The notes: a model not told the origin generated them from the letters alone. DNA of 64,000 bases from CAZBBC01 sp964489835 (GCA_964489835.1 CAZBBC010000002.1:53621-117620), one strand, 5' to 3'. Counted from the first letter of the stretch, positions 7,824 to 17,343 are shown. Made by a program: numbers and translations.

Positions 7824-8936
7824 ATGAGAAAATTAAAACTAATGTTTTTGTTTCTTTTCACAGCTCTTCCCGTTTTTTCCCAAACTACTAAATGGGCTGC
7901 CAAAGCCTCTAGTGCGCCGGTGATGAAACCGCCGTTTGAAAAGGTCCTTAGAGATAATCAGATCGTACGGATCAAGCCTGAAACGGATGCTGAAATTAAA
8001 ATCACTGTCCGTAACGTATCCAATCAAAAAGGAATACTGACATCCGTCGCATTCAAGGATGGTCAACCCATCAAAGATCCTTCCATAAACACCTTTAGTT
8101 TGACGCCTAATCAGCGTAATTTAAGAATCACCCACAAAGAAGCGCCGACTGAAGCCGACTATATCGTTGTGCGTGTCCAAAAAGGTATGATTGGTATCAA
8201 GGCCGAACTGATTGAATCGCCCACAGGGATAGTGCTGACGCGTTTTGAACTCAAAGGCCCTTCCGGTCGTGAAACCGAGATCAACCCTAAGAAAAAGTCT
8301 CTGGTCCAACTGACGGATGTGGCCACAGACGGCAAGGGGTCGAGTGGCACACTGTCCATTTATGCAACTGTTATAAAGGAAATGGAGGATGGTACCTCAG
8401 TATATCAAAGACAGTACCTTAAAACGATCGATTTCAAACTGGCCAGCGGCGCGACTAAAAAATGGGAATTTTCCCGAGAGCAGAAAGTCGATATCGTCAG
8501 CATTGATGTGATGCAAGGAATGGTCGATGTACGCATCGAACAACCCGAAACGGCCGGCTCCAACCCAGCGGCTTGGGGTCGGGATCCGCAGGCTGCAGGG
8601 CAAAAGGCCGAAGCCGAACCCCAAAAAGCATCTTTCATCCAGGAGGAAAAATCATTCGTGGAAGGGGAAATTCCCTTATATGAAGGCACCATAATTAAAC
8701 GATCGTCGTTTACGGGAAAAAAGGGCTCAGCCGAAATGGAGGCTGTCGCATCCCCTGAAAAAATAGCGAATTTTTATAAATCGGAATTTGCCGCAAAAGG
8801 CTGGAGCGTGAAGACAGCGACTAACCACGGTGTCCTGTCCCAACTCGTCATGGTTAAAGGAAAACAGACCATGATACTCTCGGCAGGTCAACGTGATGAG
8901 AAGACCCTGATTACCTTGCTTATCGATGGTGAATAA
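7824..8936 (+). CDS. Secreted protein of unknown function
   Basis: 370 residues. The ATG at 7824 follows AAGAGGTG and begins a clear signal peptide (MRKLKLMFLFLFTALPVFSQ). I do not recognise a family over the full length. Residues about 40-250 look like repeated beta-rich units of about 100 residues, seen in segments such as EIKITVRNVSNQKGI and LIESPTGIVLTRFELKG. A low-complexity linker rich in Ala, Gln and Glu (about 250-280) leads to a compact C-terminal domain (about 285-370) with the pattern of small lipoprotein-associated domains: LYEGT, SPEKIANFYKSEFAAKGW, then alternating strands to the end. Predicted periplasmic or surface-located. It follows the broken HPt, so it may once have belonged with the signalling genes, but nothing proves this. 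Confidence 0.65.
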   Translation: MRKLKLMFLFLFTALPVFSQTTKWAAKASSAPVMKPPFEKVLRDNQIVRIKPETDAEIKITVRNVSNQKGILTSVAFKDGQPIKDPSINTFSLTPNQRNLRITHKEAPTEADYIVVRVQKGMIGIKAELIESPTGIVLTRFELKGPSGRETEINPKKKSLVQLTDVATDGKGSSGTLSIYATVIKEMEDGTSVYQRQYLKTIDFKLASGATKKWEFSREQKVDIVSIDVMQGMVDVRIEQPETAGSNPAAWGRDPQAAGQKAEAEPQKASFIQEEKSFVEGEIPLYEGTIIKRSSFTGKKGSAEMEAVASPEKIANFYKSEFAAKGWSVKTATNHGVLSQLVMVKGKQTMILSAGQRDEKTLITLLIDGE

Positions 8937-8966
8937 CATCAGCTTTACCGATTCGGAGGCTCAATC

Positions 8967-9059
8967 ATGAAGAGTATTTCGCTTGTTCTGGTCATCTTGG
9001 TTTTTATCATTTTTTTAGGGGTGTGTTCTATGATCGTAAAATTAAATAAAATCGCATAA
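8967..9059 (+). CDS. Thirty-residue membrane peptide or truncated gene start
   Basis: ATG at 8967 follows GGAGG. It encodes about 21 strongly hydrophobic residues ending in FLGVCS, then MIVKLNKIA and a stop. LGVC resembles a lipobox, so this may be the beginning of a lipoprotein gene. The stop lies inside the left core of the attC site at 9054-9159, which suggests the original gene was cut when cassette DNA was joined here. It may also be a genuine small membrane protein. Confidence 0.35.
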   Translation: MKSISLVLVILVFIIFLGVCSMIVKLNKIA

Positions 9060-9159
9060 CTTGGTGTTCAAACGAACGCCGGGCTGCGGCGATGATTCAC
9101 GAAAAGCTTCTGGGGTGGAGGTTGGCTTTGCCAGGCGCTGCTTAACACCCGTGTTATGT
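9054..9159 (+). repeat. Integron attC site upstream of the MBL-fold gene
   Basis: GCATAAC at the left and GTTATGT at the right bound complementary arms: TTGGTGTTCAA on the left pairs with TTAACACC on the right, with one extra C on the left in the position of the extrahelical base of attC sites. The arms are separated by about 50 bases. The MBL-fold gene begins 50 bases after the right core, as expected for a cassette. Confidence 0.7.
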
Positions 9160-9208
9160 TTTTGATAGCCATAATATTTAAACAATTATAATATAAAGAG
9201 AGAAGTCA

Positions 9209-10039
9209 TTGAAATTAACTGTACTCGTAGACAATAATACTTTAATCGACCGTTATTTTTTAGCAGAACCCGGTTTAAGTATTCATATTAATGATAATGA
9301 AGTAAATGTACTTTTTGATGTTGGCTATTCAGATGTCTTCATACGAAATGCTCAAAAAATGAATATTTCGTTGTCTCAGATAGATTTTATTGCTATTTCA
9401 CATGGACATCTTGATCATACCTGGGGGTTGGAATCATTATTAAAATATTACACTGAATTAAAAATTGAACAAATTCAGCACAAAACTCCAACGATTATTG
9501 GTCATCCAAAAACATTTTCAAGTATTGCCTATTCAGGAATTCCAGAGATTGGATCAAATATTTCAGAAAATAAATTGAAGAAACACTTTGAGCTAAGTCT
9601 TAAAAAAAGACCTCAATGGATTACAAAAAGTATAGTCTATCTTGGTGAAATACCAAGGAAAAATAACTTTGAAAGGAATATGGGATTAGGTGTAAAAGAA
9701 GGAGAAAATGAAGAAGATAAGATTCCAGAAGATTCAGCAATAGTTTATAAATCAGATAATGGTTTAGTCGTAATAACAGGTTGTTCACACAGTGGAATAT
9801 GTAATATTATTGAATATGCAAAAGAAGTTTGTTCTGAAGAAAAAATATGTGATATTATCGGAGGATTACATCTTCAGAATCCATCAAAGAAACAAATGTC
9901 AGGTACTTTAGAATATATAAAAAACCTTGACTTAAAAAATATACATGCATGTCATTGTACAGATTTAAAATCAAAAATACAATTATCAGCGGTAGCCAAT
10001 ATTGAGGAAGTTGGAGTAGGCTTAGTTTTAAATTATTAA
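9209..10039 (+). CDS. MBL-fold metallo-hydrolase, methanopterin-synthase-like
   Basis: 276 residues, TTG start at 9209 preceded by AAGAGAGAAG. The metal-binding motif of the metallo-beta-lactamase fold is present as SHGHLDHTWG, with further ligands in TGCSHSGICNI and IIGGLHL and a late CHCTDL. This pattern belongs to the COG1237 group, which includes the archaeal ribofuranosylaminobenzene-phosphate synthase-like hydrolases; in most bacteria the substrate is unknown. No signal peptide, so cytoplasmic. It lies directly behind an attC site and is AT-rich and free-standing, in keeping with a captured cassette. The length is complete. Confidence 0.85.
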   Translation: MKLTVLVDNNTLIDRYFLAEPGLSIHINDNEVNVLFDVGYSDVFIRNAQKMNISLSQIDFIAISHGHLDHTWGLESLLKYYTELKIEQIQHKTPTIIGHPKTFSSIAYSGIPEIGSNISENKLKKHFELSLKKRPQWITKSIVYLGEIPRKNNFERNMGLGVKEGENEEDKIPEDSAIVYKSDNGLVVITGCSHSGICNIIEYAKEVCSEEKICDIIGGLHLQNPSKKQMSGTLEYIKNLDLKNIHACHCTDLKSKIQLSAVANIEEVGVGLVLNY

Positions 10040-10201
10040 AATGAAGCTAGTATTTGACTAAACATAACAAAATAATAAACGCGGATTGAAAAACAGGCCC
10101 CCTTTCATTGATTTTGGTTTGGTGTAATTATTTTTTCAAGGAATGTGTCGTTTAGTTTTTCAACCGGTTATTATTGCCGATACATTTAAAAAAGGAAGAT
10201 A

Positions 10202-11104
10202 ATGAATAAAATTAAATTGTGTATAGGATCTAACGATGGTGACATTGCTTTTCTGGCAGGTGCAGAGTATGAAAAAGGGCGAGATGCGGGACCATTATGG
10301 GAAGCGGATGGCCTTCTTCAACCTATGACGATTCAATTCAGAGTCGGAGGTGTGATCCATGAGGAAAGCATGGAGGCAAAAGGCGGGAGAAGTAATTATC
10401 GATTTGCAGATGGCCGAAATTGGGACCAGGTATGTAAAGAGTTATATGATAAAGGTGAGCTACCCCCTACAGTGGGAAAAGTTCGTACTTATCCATCCAT
10501 TCGAAAGAATGAGCGGGTCATAAATGCCACACAAATAAATGGTGTTGATGGAACGAAAATTAAAGATTTAACCTATGCGGAATTAGAGGGACGCAGACAG
10601 GCTAAAAAGGTGATTGAGTTTCTAAAAAAATATGCTCCTGGATTTGAAAACGCATATATCAATGGGATGCCTTCGATTGTTGGGGTGCGTGAAACCCGCC
10701 GAATTTTAGGGGAAGAATATCTGGTAGCAAATGATTTACTCTCCGGTAGAAAATGGGATTCAGCAGTTGTAAAAGATGCACATTTTATTCTGGACATTCA
10801 CAATCCGACGGGTGTGGGACAAGTAATGGGTGTGAGTGAAGAAGACCCTTTTGGCCGTGATCCTAAACCCGCCCCCTATGATATACCCTATGAATGTTTA
10901 ATCCCCAGGAAATTTTCAGGGCTTCTGACAGCCGGGAGATGTATCAGCGGTAGCCATGAAGCCCATAGTTCCTACAGGGTTCAGCAAATTGCTATGGCTG
11001 TCGGTTCGGGTGCCGGTGTTGGCGCTGCATTAGCACATCGTGATCAAATAGATGTCCGTAAGGTTGATGTTAAAAAAATGCAAAAAATCTTATTCAATGA
11101 TTAG
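10202..11104 (+). pseudogene. FAD-dependent oxidoreductase lacking its N-terminus
   Basis: 300 residues. The sequence matches the second half of the FAD_oxidored family: CIGSNDGDIAFLAGAEYEKGR stands where intact members have an ATGDGD motif, followed by LLQPMTIQFRVGG, VGVRETRRI, then IPYECLIP and LLTAGRCISGSHEAHSSYR, which binds the flavin. The N-terminal GxGxxG Rossmann motif that holds the ADP part of FAD is absent, and nothing upstream supplies it, so about one third of the gene is missing. The apparent ATG start with AAGGAAG upstream is probably fortuitous. Such proteins occur in sugar-degradation clusters, but this copy should be inactive. Confidence 0.75.
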
Positions 11105-11304
11105 TGTACATAACTAGCATTTAGTGGAATCATTAGCCGCTAAATAATATTTCATAGGATTTTGAGTATTATTATAGACGGTATACCTCATTGGATATTA
11201 ATCATTTACTTAATACTGGAAATTAGTTTTGGTACATTAGGCATCCTTTTGGTTAAAAAATCGGATCAGACATTATATTTTCTTGAAAGTTACTTAGCAG
11301 CTAA

Positions 11305-11466
11305 CAAATCGTCCCAAACGTCACTCTTATCCCACAAAGCCAGGAACCGACGTCGGTAAACTTCTATCCGAAAATGGAAAACGGCCACTATAACTACGAA
11401 GGTATGAAAAAACTCGGACAGCGTTTTGCGGAAGTTTTCCTCAATCCTATCAGTGATGCTAAATGA
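11305..11466 (+). pseudogene. C-terminal remnant of an SGNH/GDSL hydrolase
   Basis: The frame reads through VNFYPKMENGHYNYEGM and KKLGQRFAEVFL to a stop at 11464-11466. HYNYEGMKKLGQRFAE is the typical C-terminal block of SGNH-type sialate O-acetylesterase-like enzymes, with the catalytic His. No start and no upstream part of the enzyme remain. A neighbouring small frame at 11162-11359 with one membrane helix is not convincing. The whole interval 11105-11586 looks like gene debris. Confidence 0.55.
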
Positions 11467-11586
11467 CCTTCAATCAATTTTTATTGCTTATAGCGTTCCT
11501 TGCTCTGGATTCGAATAGAAAAGAAGTAAGATCGATGAGTAAAAATTATATATTCTATGAGTACTAATGTTATAATAGGAGGTTAA

Positions 11587-11961
11587 TTGAAAATTAAAAA
11601 ACCGATTTCATTCATTCTTGGCGTTCTTTTAATTGTTCTCGCTCTCTTTTTTATTATTGCTGCACAAAGTTATAAGGGTATCATTCCTTTATTTATTGGA
11701 TGTTCGCTCATCTACATTGGGATAAAACCAGGGAAAAATGCCACCTTAATCTTTGGTCATACTTTAGTCATTGTTGGTTGTATACTTGTAACATGGGGAT
11801 TGTATTTATTACCACGTTGTGAACCAACATTATTTTACATATTTTTGAGACCTTTGTTCTGGGGATTATTTTCGATATTTGGTGGTATATGTGCAATATT
11901 TCATGGTTTTTGCCGATGTGTTCAAAAGGTTGAAGACAATAATATGATAAATATCCAGTAA
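11587..11961 (+). CDS. Small four-helix membrane protein, unknown function
   Basis: 124 residues. TTG start at 11587 with a strong AGGAGG six bases upstream. Four hydrophobic segments are visible at about 6-26, 31-46, 55-76 and 84-108, with short charged turns (KPGKN, PRCEP) and a cysteine-containing tail (FCRCVQK). I do not recognise the family. It stands alone between degraded sequence and the VIT-type gene. Confidence 0.6.
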   Translation: MKIKKPISFILGVLLIVLALFFIIAAQSYKGIIPLFIGCSLIYIGIKPGKNATLIFGHTLVIVGCILVTWGLYLLPRCEPTLFYIFLRPLFWGLFSIFGGICAIFHGFCRCVQKVEDNNMINIQ

Positions 11962-12136
11962 AGAAATATAGTATGGGTCGAAAAGTATTTTGACGGACCT
12001 TATCCTTTTATATCTTATATCAATCATCGGCTAAAAGTAAATTACGCTGCGCTTTATTTTACTGCCCATGAGCTTAAACGTTATGTTCTACTAGCGAGCC
12101 GAGGTCAGCTCACATGAAAGGAGAAAATCAATAAAA

Positions 12137-12832
12137 ATGTCTAAACACCATTCTGAACGACATTACAGCGAACGTATCGGTTGGCTGCGTGCCGCGGTCC
12201 TGGGTGCAAACGATGGCATCGTTTCAACGGCAAGCCTTATCGTCGGCGTCGCTGCCGCTCAGGCAGCGCGAAATGACATCCTAATTGCAGGGATCGCAGG
12301 TCTGGTTGCGGGTGCGATGTCGATGGCAGCCGGGGAATACGTCTCAGTTAGCTCTCAGGCGGATACCGAAAAAGCCGATCTCAAGCGTGAACAGAACGAA
12401 CTTGAAACGGATGAAGCATTCGAGCGCAAAGAACTTGCAAGAATCTATGAAGAAAGAGGTCTCGACACCTCACTCGCAAATCAGGTTGCCGAGCAACTAA
12501 TGGCCCATGACGCACTAGGTGCCCATGCGCGTGACGAATTGGGCATGTCGGAAACTCACAGCGCGCGGCCGCTACAAGCGGCATTTGCGTCAGCCGGCAC
12601 ATTTGCCATGGGGGCAGCGATGCCACTTTCACTTGCTGTAATCGTCACTTTGTCTAACCTGGTTGTCATCGTATCCGGAAGTTCACTTATATTCCTAGCA
12701 CTGCTAGGAGGTTTGGCTGCGAAGGCAGGCGGCGCAAAAGTAGCAGTTGGTGCTACTCGTGTCACTTTCTGGGGAGCGCTGGCTATGGGATTGACCGCAG
12801 CCATCGGTACGCTTTTCGGTACTATCGTATAA
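12137..12832 (+). CDS. VIT1/CCC1-family iron/manganese transporter
   Basis: 231 residues, ATG preceded by AAAGGAGAAAATC. RAAVLGANDGIVSTASLIVG is the first membrane helix signature of the vacuolar iron transporter family; then GAMSMAAGEYVSVSSQ, which carries conserved small and Glu residues of the metal path, and an acidic cytoplasmic helical segment (about 78-125) with several Glu, as in the metal-binding domain of plant and fungal members. Three further helices complete the usual five. It likely exports or sequesters Fe(II)/Mn(II). The codon choice is much more GC-rich than in the neighbours, a sign of transfer. The preceding sequence GAGCTTAAACGTTATGT (ending 12086) resembles the right end of an attC site, but I find no matching left arm. 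Confidence 0.9.
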   Translation: MSKHHSERHYSERIGWLRAAVLGANDGIVSTASLIVGVAAAQAARNDILIAGIAGLVAGAMSMAAGEYVSVSSQADTEKADLKREQNELETDEAFERKELARIYEERGLDTSLANQVAEQLMAHDALGAHARDELGMSETHSARPLQAAFASAGTFAMGAAMPLSLAVIVTLSNLVVIVSGSSLIFLALLGGLAAKAGGAKVAVGATRVTFWGALAMGLTAAIGTLFGTIV

Positions 12833-13041
12833 GATTTCAATATTCCAGGAAGCAAGCATGCACATAATAATGGTATTAACGCGGATGCTGCCGATCTGGT
12901 ATAATTTCTAAGTTTTGAACACTGTTCCAAGTTTAATTTGTTTATCAAGTTAAGTGACATGAATGACAGCGCCGGTTATGCCTGTCACCGCTTTGAAGGG
13001 CATAGAAATAAGAAAGAATCATTTGTGTTAAGGATAAAGAT

Positions 13042-13980
13042 ATGAAAATAGGGCTAACATTAGGCAGTGGCGCTGCAAGAGGATTAACGCATATCGGTGT
13101 TCTGAAAGCACTGGAAGAATTAAACATAAAAATAGATTACTTAACCGGTTGTAGTATAGGTGCTTTGATTGGCGGCGGGTATGCAATGGGAATGTCAATT
13201 AATAAAATCGAAGACATTGCCCTGCAAACAGACTGGAAAAGAATGGCTAAAATATTTTCACCAACGTTGTCTTTCTCCTGCCTTTTAAATGACAAGTATT
13301 TGATGGAATTTTTAAGCAGCATTTTTGAAGATGTTCGAATGGAGAATTTAAAACTGCCCTTCAATGCAGTTGCCGCTGATATTGAAACCGGTAAAATGGT
13401 TGTCATCGATAAGGGAAGCCTGCGCGAAGCAATAAGAGCGAGTATCTCCATTCCAATGATATTTTCGCCTGTACCTTTTCGAAATTACCAACTGGTAGAT
13501 GGAGGTTTGGTAAATCCAACACCCGTTGATGTCACAAAAACAATGGGAGCAGATTTAATTATCGCTGTAAATTTAAGACAATTTACAAAGCAACACGCCA
13601 ATATCGTCCAGAATATAGAAGAGACGCCTAAATTATCAACACTGAATGATAAGCAAATGGCTTTGAATGCAAAAATAGAACATTTTCTGAAAAATCCCTT
13701 AACGCTTACAAGATTTAAATCCCCACATGCTTCAAAAAAGGAAAAACCGGGCATGGGCAAAATTCTGTATCATATGTTCATTATTGTACAGAACCAGATG
13801 GCCAATTTGACCATGCAGATCGTAAAGCCGGATATTCTCATTGAACCGGATACAAGCGCCTTCAATATTTATGATTTTTACAAAGGGAAGGAGCTAATAG
13901 AAATTGGTTACCAAACGACCATGGAAAAACTTTCAGATAAAAAATTTCAGGATACTGTTAATAAAGTATTGAATAACTAA
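13042..13980 (+). CDS. Patatin-like phospholipase (RssA/YchK type)
   Basis: 312 residues. The N-terminus shows the oxyanion motif GSGAARGLTHIGVLKALEE, then the nucleophile elbow GCSIGALIGG (Gly-x-Ser-x-Gly, Ser near 46), and the catalytic Asp in DGGLVNPTPV near residue 153. This is the serine-aspartate dyad of patatin-type lipid acyl hydrolases. The usual RssA core is about 300 residues, so it is complete. No signal peptide; such enzymes are cytoplasmic or membrane-associated. C-terminal helices after about 210 are not diagnostic. ATG at 13042 follows AAGGATAAAG. Confidence 0.88.
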   Translation: MKIGLTLGSGAARGLTHIGVLKALEELNIKIDYLTGCSIGALIGGGYAMGMSINKIEDIALQTDWKRMAKIFSPTLSFSCLLNDKYLMEFLSSIFEDVRMENLKLPFNAVAADIETGKMVVIDKGSLREAIRASISIPMIFSPVPFRNYQLVDGGLVNPTPVDVTKTMGADLIIAVNLRQFTKQHANIVQNIEETPKLSTLNDKQMALNAKIEHFLKNPLTLTRFKSPHASKKEKPGMGKILYHMFIIVQNQMANLTMQIVKPDILIEPDTSAFNIYDFYKGKELIEIGYQTTMEKLSDKKFQDTVNKVLNN

Positions 13981-14148
13981 CCTGAAGTTTTTTTAATAGA
14001 CTAAAAAATTAATGAGAATCCGACGCGTAAGTGGCAGTATTCCCTACTTTATCAGTTCAGGTGCAATGGATGCAAGTCTTGATAAAGAGAAAAATGGCGG
14101 TAATCCGTGCGGCTTAATACAGTCCGTTCGACAGGAGGAAACAAAACA

Positions 14149-15654
14149 ATGGCATCTATAAGCAGAAGAGAGTTTCTTCATCATGCGGCATTGGGATTGA
14201 CGGCAAGCACATTCATCGGTGCTGGAAAGAATGGCTTCGCCGGGAAGAAGGGGCTTCGTAAACCCAATATTGTCTATGTGCTTGCCGATCAGTGGCGGGC
14301 TTGTGCTACCGGGTATGCCGGTGATCCCAACGTGAAGACCCCCAATCTCGATGCTTTGGCATCAGAAAGCATCAATTTTGAAAACGCGGTCTCTGTCTGT
14401 CCTGTATGCACACCCTACCGTGCAGCGCTTATGACCGGACGGTATCCGACGAGTACGGGGATGTTCCTGAACGATCTCTACCTGCCGGATGAAGAGTTAT
14501 GCATGGCTGAGATATTCACGAAAGCAGGCTACAAAACAGGTTATATTGGCAAGTGGCATCTGGACGGGCACGGACGTTCCAATTATATTCCAAAAGAACG
14601 CCGTCAAGGCTTTGACTACTGGAAAGTGTTAGAATGTACGCACGACTATAATAACTCCCCATACTATGCCGGGGATGATAGAACGCCCCGTACATGGGAG
14701 GGGTATGACGCATTTGCGCAAACGACCGATGCCAGAAACTATATACGTGATCATGCAAAAAGTAAACAACCCTTCCTACTGATGCTTTCATATGGTCCCC
14801 CTCATTTTCCCCATCATACGGCACCTGAGAAATTTAAAAATATGTACAGTCCTGACGATATCATGTTGCGCCCGAATGTACCTAGGAATAAGTGGGAGAA
14901 AGCGCGGATAGAAGCGCAGGGCTATTATGGCCATTGCACGGCGCTTGATCATTGTATAGGAGATCTGCTCAAAACGCTGCAGGACACCGACATAGCAGAG
15001 AACACGATTTTTATCTTTACCTCTGATCATGGTGAGATGCTCGAGTCGCAAGGACAAAAGCACTGGGAGAAGCAACGGCCCTGGGATGAATCTATTCGTG
15101 TTCCTTTTCTCATGCGTTATCCTGCGATCAGTGGTCACAAGGGACGGGTCGTGAAAACACCGATTAACACGCCTGATATCTTGCCGACCCTGCTATCACT
15201 TACCGGAATTGAGTCTCCGGATTCGGTGGAAGGAGAGGATCTTTCACCCTTTGTTCTTCACAAGAATCCTGAACCAGATAGAGCAGCACTTATCATGAGT
15301 GTGTCTCCCTTCGCCGGATATGTAAGCGGAAAGGAATTTAGAGGGATACGAACGGAAAGATATACATACGTGCGAAGCATTAATGGTCCATGGCTAATGT
15401 ACGACAATCAGGTTGATCCATACCAAATGACAAATCTGGTAAACAGGCCCGAGCAGGCCGGTTTGCAGAAGACATTAGAAAAGCAGCTTCAATTTGAGCT
15501 CAAGAAGACCGGCGATAAGTTTCTCCCAAGAAATCATTATCTGCAGCATTGGGGTTACGAGGTCGATAAGCGTGGGTGCATTCCCTATAAAGGCAAGTCT
15601 AAGGTGCAGAGCCCCCGGAAAAGCCCAAAATGTATTTGGAGGATAAAGTTATAA
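14149..15654 (+). CDS. Tat-exported type I sulfatase
   Basis: 501 residues from ATG 14149, after AGGAGG; an upstream in-frame start at 14107 would add residues in front of the signal. SRREFLHHAALG is a twin-arginine signal. NIVYVLADQWR starts the sulfatase fold with metal ligands, and CTPYR (87-91) is the C-x-P-x-R motif whose Cys is turned into formylglycine. GYIGKWHLDGHG and FTSDHGEMLESQGQKHW supply further metal and sulfate ligands. Complete length for family S1. It removes sulfate esters from a glycan; the subfamily, hence the sugar, cannot be named by eye. The maturase needed for the formylglycine must be encoded elsewhere. First gene of the polysaccharide region; the next gene follows after 30 bases. 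Confidence 0.92.
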   Translation: MASISRREFLHHAALGLTASTFIGAGKNGFAGKKGLRKPNIVYVLADQWRACATGYAGDPNVKTPNLDALASESINFENAVSVCPVCTPYRAALMTGRYPTSTGMFLNDLYLPDEELCMAEIFTKAGYKTGYIGKWHLDGHGRSNYIPKERRQGFDYWKVLECTHDYNNSPYYAGDDRTPRTWEGYDAFAQTTDARNYIRDHAKSKQPFLLMLSYGPPHFPHHTAPEKFKNMYSPDDIMLRPNVPRNKWEKARIEAQGYYGHCTALDHCIGDLLKTLQDTDIAENTIFIFTSDHGEMLESQGQKHWEKQRPWDESIRVPFLMRYPAISGHKGRVVKTPINTPDILPTLLSLTGIESPDSVEGEDLSPFVLHKNPEPDRAALIMSVSPFAGYVSGKEFRGIRTERYTYVRSINGPWLMYDNQVDPYQMTNLVNRPEQAGLQKTLEKQLQFELKKTGDKFLPRNHYLQHWGYEVDKRGCIPYKGKSKVQSPRKSPKCIWRIKL

Positions 15655-15684
15655 TATTGTACATTACATCGAAAGAAAAAAAAG

Positions 15685-17076
15685 ATGACCTGTATACTTA
15701 AAAAATGGTATTATTTATTGTTTATTACTACACTCATCATTCCTGCCTGTGAAGAATCAATTAGTCAAAGAGAGATTCAATTGTCCCATGACCTGTCCAA
15801 AAATTTTAATTTGGATAATCGCTACAATTTTTCCCCTGATGACCGATGGCTCGTTTATGATACGCGCACGGAAGCAGGGGGTATTGGTGGCTGCCGGACC
15901 ATAGAGAAGATTAATGTAAAGACGGGTGAATCAATTTTGCTTTATCAAATACAAAATGCCACAACGTATGGTCCTGGGGTGGGTGCCGCGAGCTTCAGTC
16001 ATACAGAAAATAAAGTAATCTTTATTCATGGATTGTTGAATTGCAGTGCAGATCGACCCTATGAACAATGGCGGAGAACGGGTGTGATTATTGATGAAAA
16101 AGATCCGGGTAAACCGATATTCATGGATGCCCGTGATGTGACACCGCCTTTTACACCAGGTGCATTGCGGGGGGGAACGCATGATCATGAATGGAGTGCG
16201 GATGGACAGTGGATTGGATTTACCTATAATGATGCCATTATGAAAGAACTGGAAGATCGTATCGGTGCTCGCTGGAATCTTCGCACAATCGGTGTTTCCC
16301 GGCCTATTCACCCGGTAAAAGTTGATCGGGACTCCGAAGGAGAAAATAACGATGGTATTTGGTTCTCCGTTATTGTGGTAAAAGTAGTACCCGATCCGGT
16401 TCCTGGTTCGGATGAAATTGATCACGCCGCCGGTGATTGCTGGATTGGCAATCGTGGCTATCTGAAACCGGGAAGGAATTGGCAACGGGCCAGAGCATTT
16501 CTTGGTACTGTCAGAAATTCCGCAGGAACACCTGTCGAGGAGGTGTTTGTCGTCGATATTCCGGAAAATATTAATATTCCCGGGAATGATGGTCCTCTCG
16601 AAGGTACAGAAACATCGTTTCCGATGCCACCCAAGGGAGTCATTCAGCGGCGACTCACCTATACCGCGGAAACGGAATATCCCGGATGCTTGGGCATCCT
16701 TCACTGCTCACCCGATGGTAGTTGGGTTGCTTACCGGGCAAAGGACAAGGAAGGGATTATTCAGGTATTTTTTATTTCACCTTTGGGGGGAGAGGCCATA
16801 CAGGTAACCCATCATCATTCAGACGTGCAAAGTGACGTCCATTGGCATTATAGTGGGAAATCAATATTTTATATATGTGATAATCGTGTCATTAAATGCG
16901 ATTTAAGTAAAGGTCCCGAACTGGGATCTTATCGCCAAATGACAATCAGAAGTCAAATTCCTCCTTCCAATCTGGTTTTATCTCACAATGGAAAAATATT
17001 GGCTTTTAACCGTGACATTATTAACGAAAAAGATAGTAAAATATCTAAGCAAATATTTATTGTTAAATACAAGTAA
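15685..17076 (+). CDS. DUF3748 (YidR-like) beta-propeller lipoprotein
   Basis: 463 residues. LLFITTLIIPACEES is a lipoprotein signal with Cys near 22. The mature part has the YidR/DUF3748 marks: NFSPDDRWLVYDTRTEAGG, GPGVGAASF, RRTGVII, DARDVTPPFTPGALRGGTHDH, WIGFTYND and LRTIGVS, followed by TolB-like propeller blades ending in PDGSWVAYRAKDKEG. The molecular function of the family is unknown; members often stand in sugar-degradation loci and may act as binding proteins or lyases. It lies 30 bases after the sulfatase and is probably cotranscribed. Confidence 0.82.
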   Translation: MTCILKKWYYLLFITTLIIPACEESISQREIQLSHDLSKNFNLDNRYNFSPDDRWLVYDTRTEAGGIGGCRTIEKINVKTGESILLYQIQNATTYGPGVGAASFSHTENKVIFIHGLLNCSADRPYEQWRRTGVIIDEKDPGKPIFMDARDVTPPFTPGALRGGTHDHEWSADGQWIGFTYNDAIMKELEDRIGARWNLRTIGVSRPIHPVKVDRDSEGENNDGIWFSVIVVKVVPDPVPGSDEIDHAAGDCWIGNRGYLKPGRNWQRARAFLGTVRNSAGTPVEEVFVVDIPENINIPGNDGPLEGTETSFPMPPKGVIQRRLTYTAETEYPGCLGILHCSPDGSWVAYRAKDKEGIIQVFFISPLGGEAIQVTHHHSDVQSDVHWHYSGKSIFYICDNRVIKCDLSKGPELGSYRQMTIRSQIPPSNLVLSHNGKILAFNRDIINEKDSKISKQIFIVKYK

Positions 17077-17265
17077 TAGCTACAGATGTGCGCTAAAGGG
17101 GATTGTATCTAAATGAATAAAAAATGCAGTAGAACAATCATTTTTACAACCCCTTAATCCCCTTTTTTAAGGGGAGACTTAATTGTCGCCATATGATAAA
17201 TCTAAAAATCATGAATAAATCAGATTATTAATTTTAACTTTATAATTTAAAAAGGGAGGATAAAA

Positions 17266-17343
17266 CTGGGGATTCTGGTATACGGATTTGACATCGGTAA
17301 CTATTCACCTGAAATGTTCGCAATGATTGACAGTCTCCTCTAG
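17266..17343 (+). CDS. Possible 25-residue leader or gene remnant before GH106
   Basis: CTG at 17266 follows a strong AAAGGGAGG at ideal spacing. The frame runs GILVYGFDIGNYSPEMFAMI to a stop at 17341-17343, 14 bases before the GH106 ATG, which itself has no clear binding site. It could be a translated leader coupled to GH106 or the last piece of a lost gene. CTG starts are rare, so confidence is low. Confidence 0.25.
   Translation: MGILVYGFDIGNYSPEMFAMIDSLL

Noticed and set aside
10063..10085. attC left half after the MBL-fold gene
   Set aside because: CATAACAAAATAATAAACGCGG looks like a left arm, but no complementary right arm follows before the next gene.
11162..11359. 65-residue frame with one membrane helix
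   Set aside because: TTG start without a binding site, no recognisable family, and it overlaps gene debris of an SGNH hydrolase in another frame.
12070..12086. attC right half before the VIT-family gene
   Set aside because: GAGCTTAAACGTTATGT resembles a right core, but I found no matching left arm in 11962-12060.
14012..14160. 49-codon frame before the sulfatase
   Set aside because: Overlaps the sulfatase signal peptide and its binding site; no family, no binding site of its own.
17150..17180. Rho-independent terminator after the DUF3748 gene
   Set aside because: CCCCTT-TTTT-AAGGGG is part of a dispersed repeat also found near 28788 and is not followed by a T-run.
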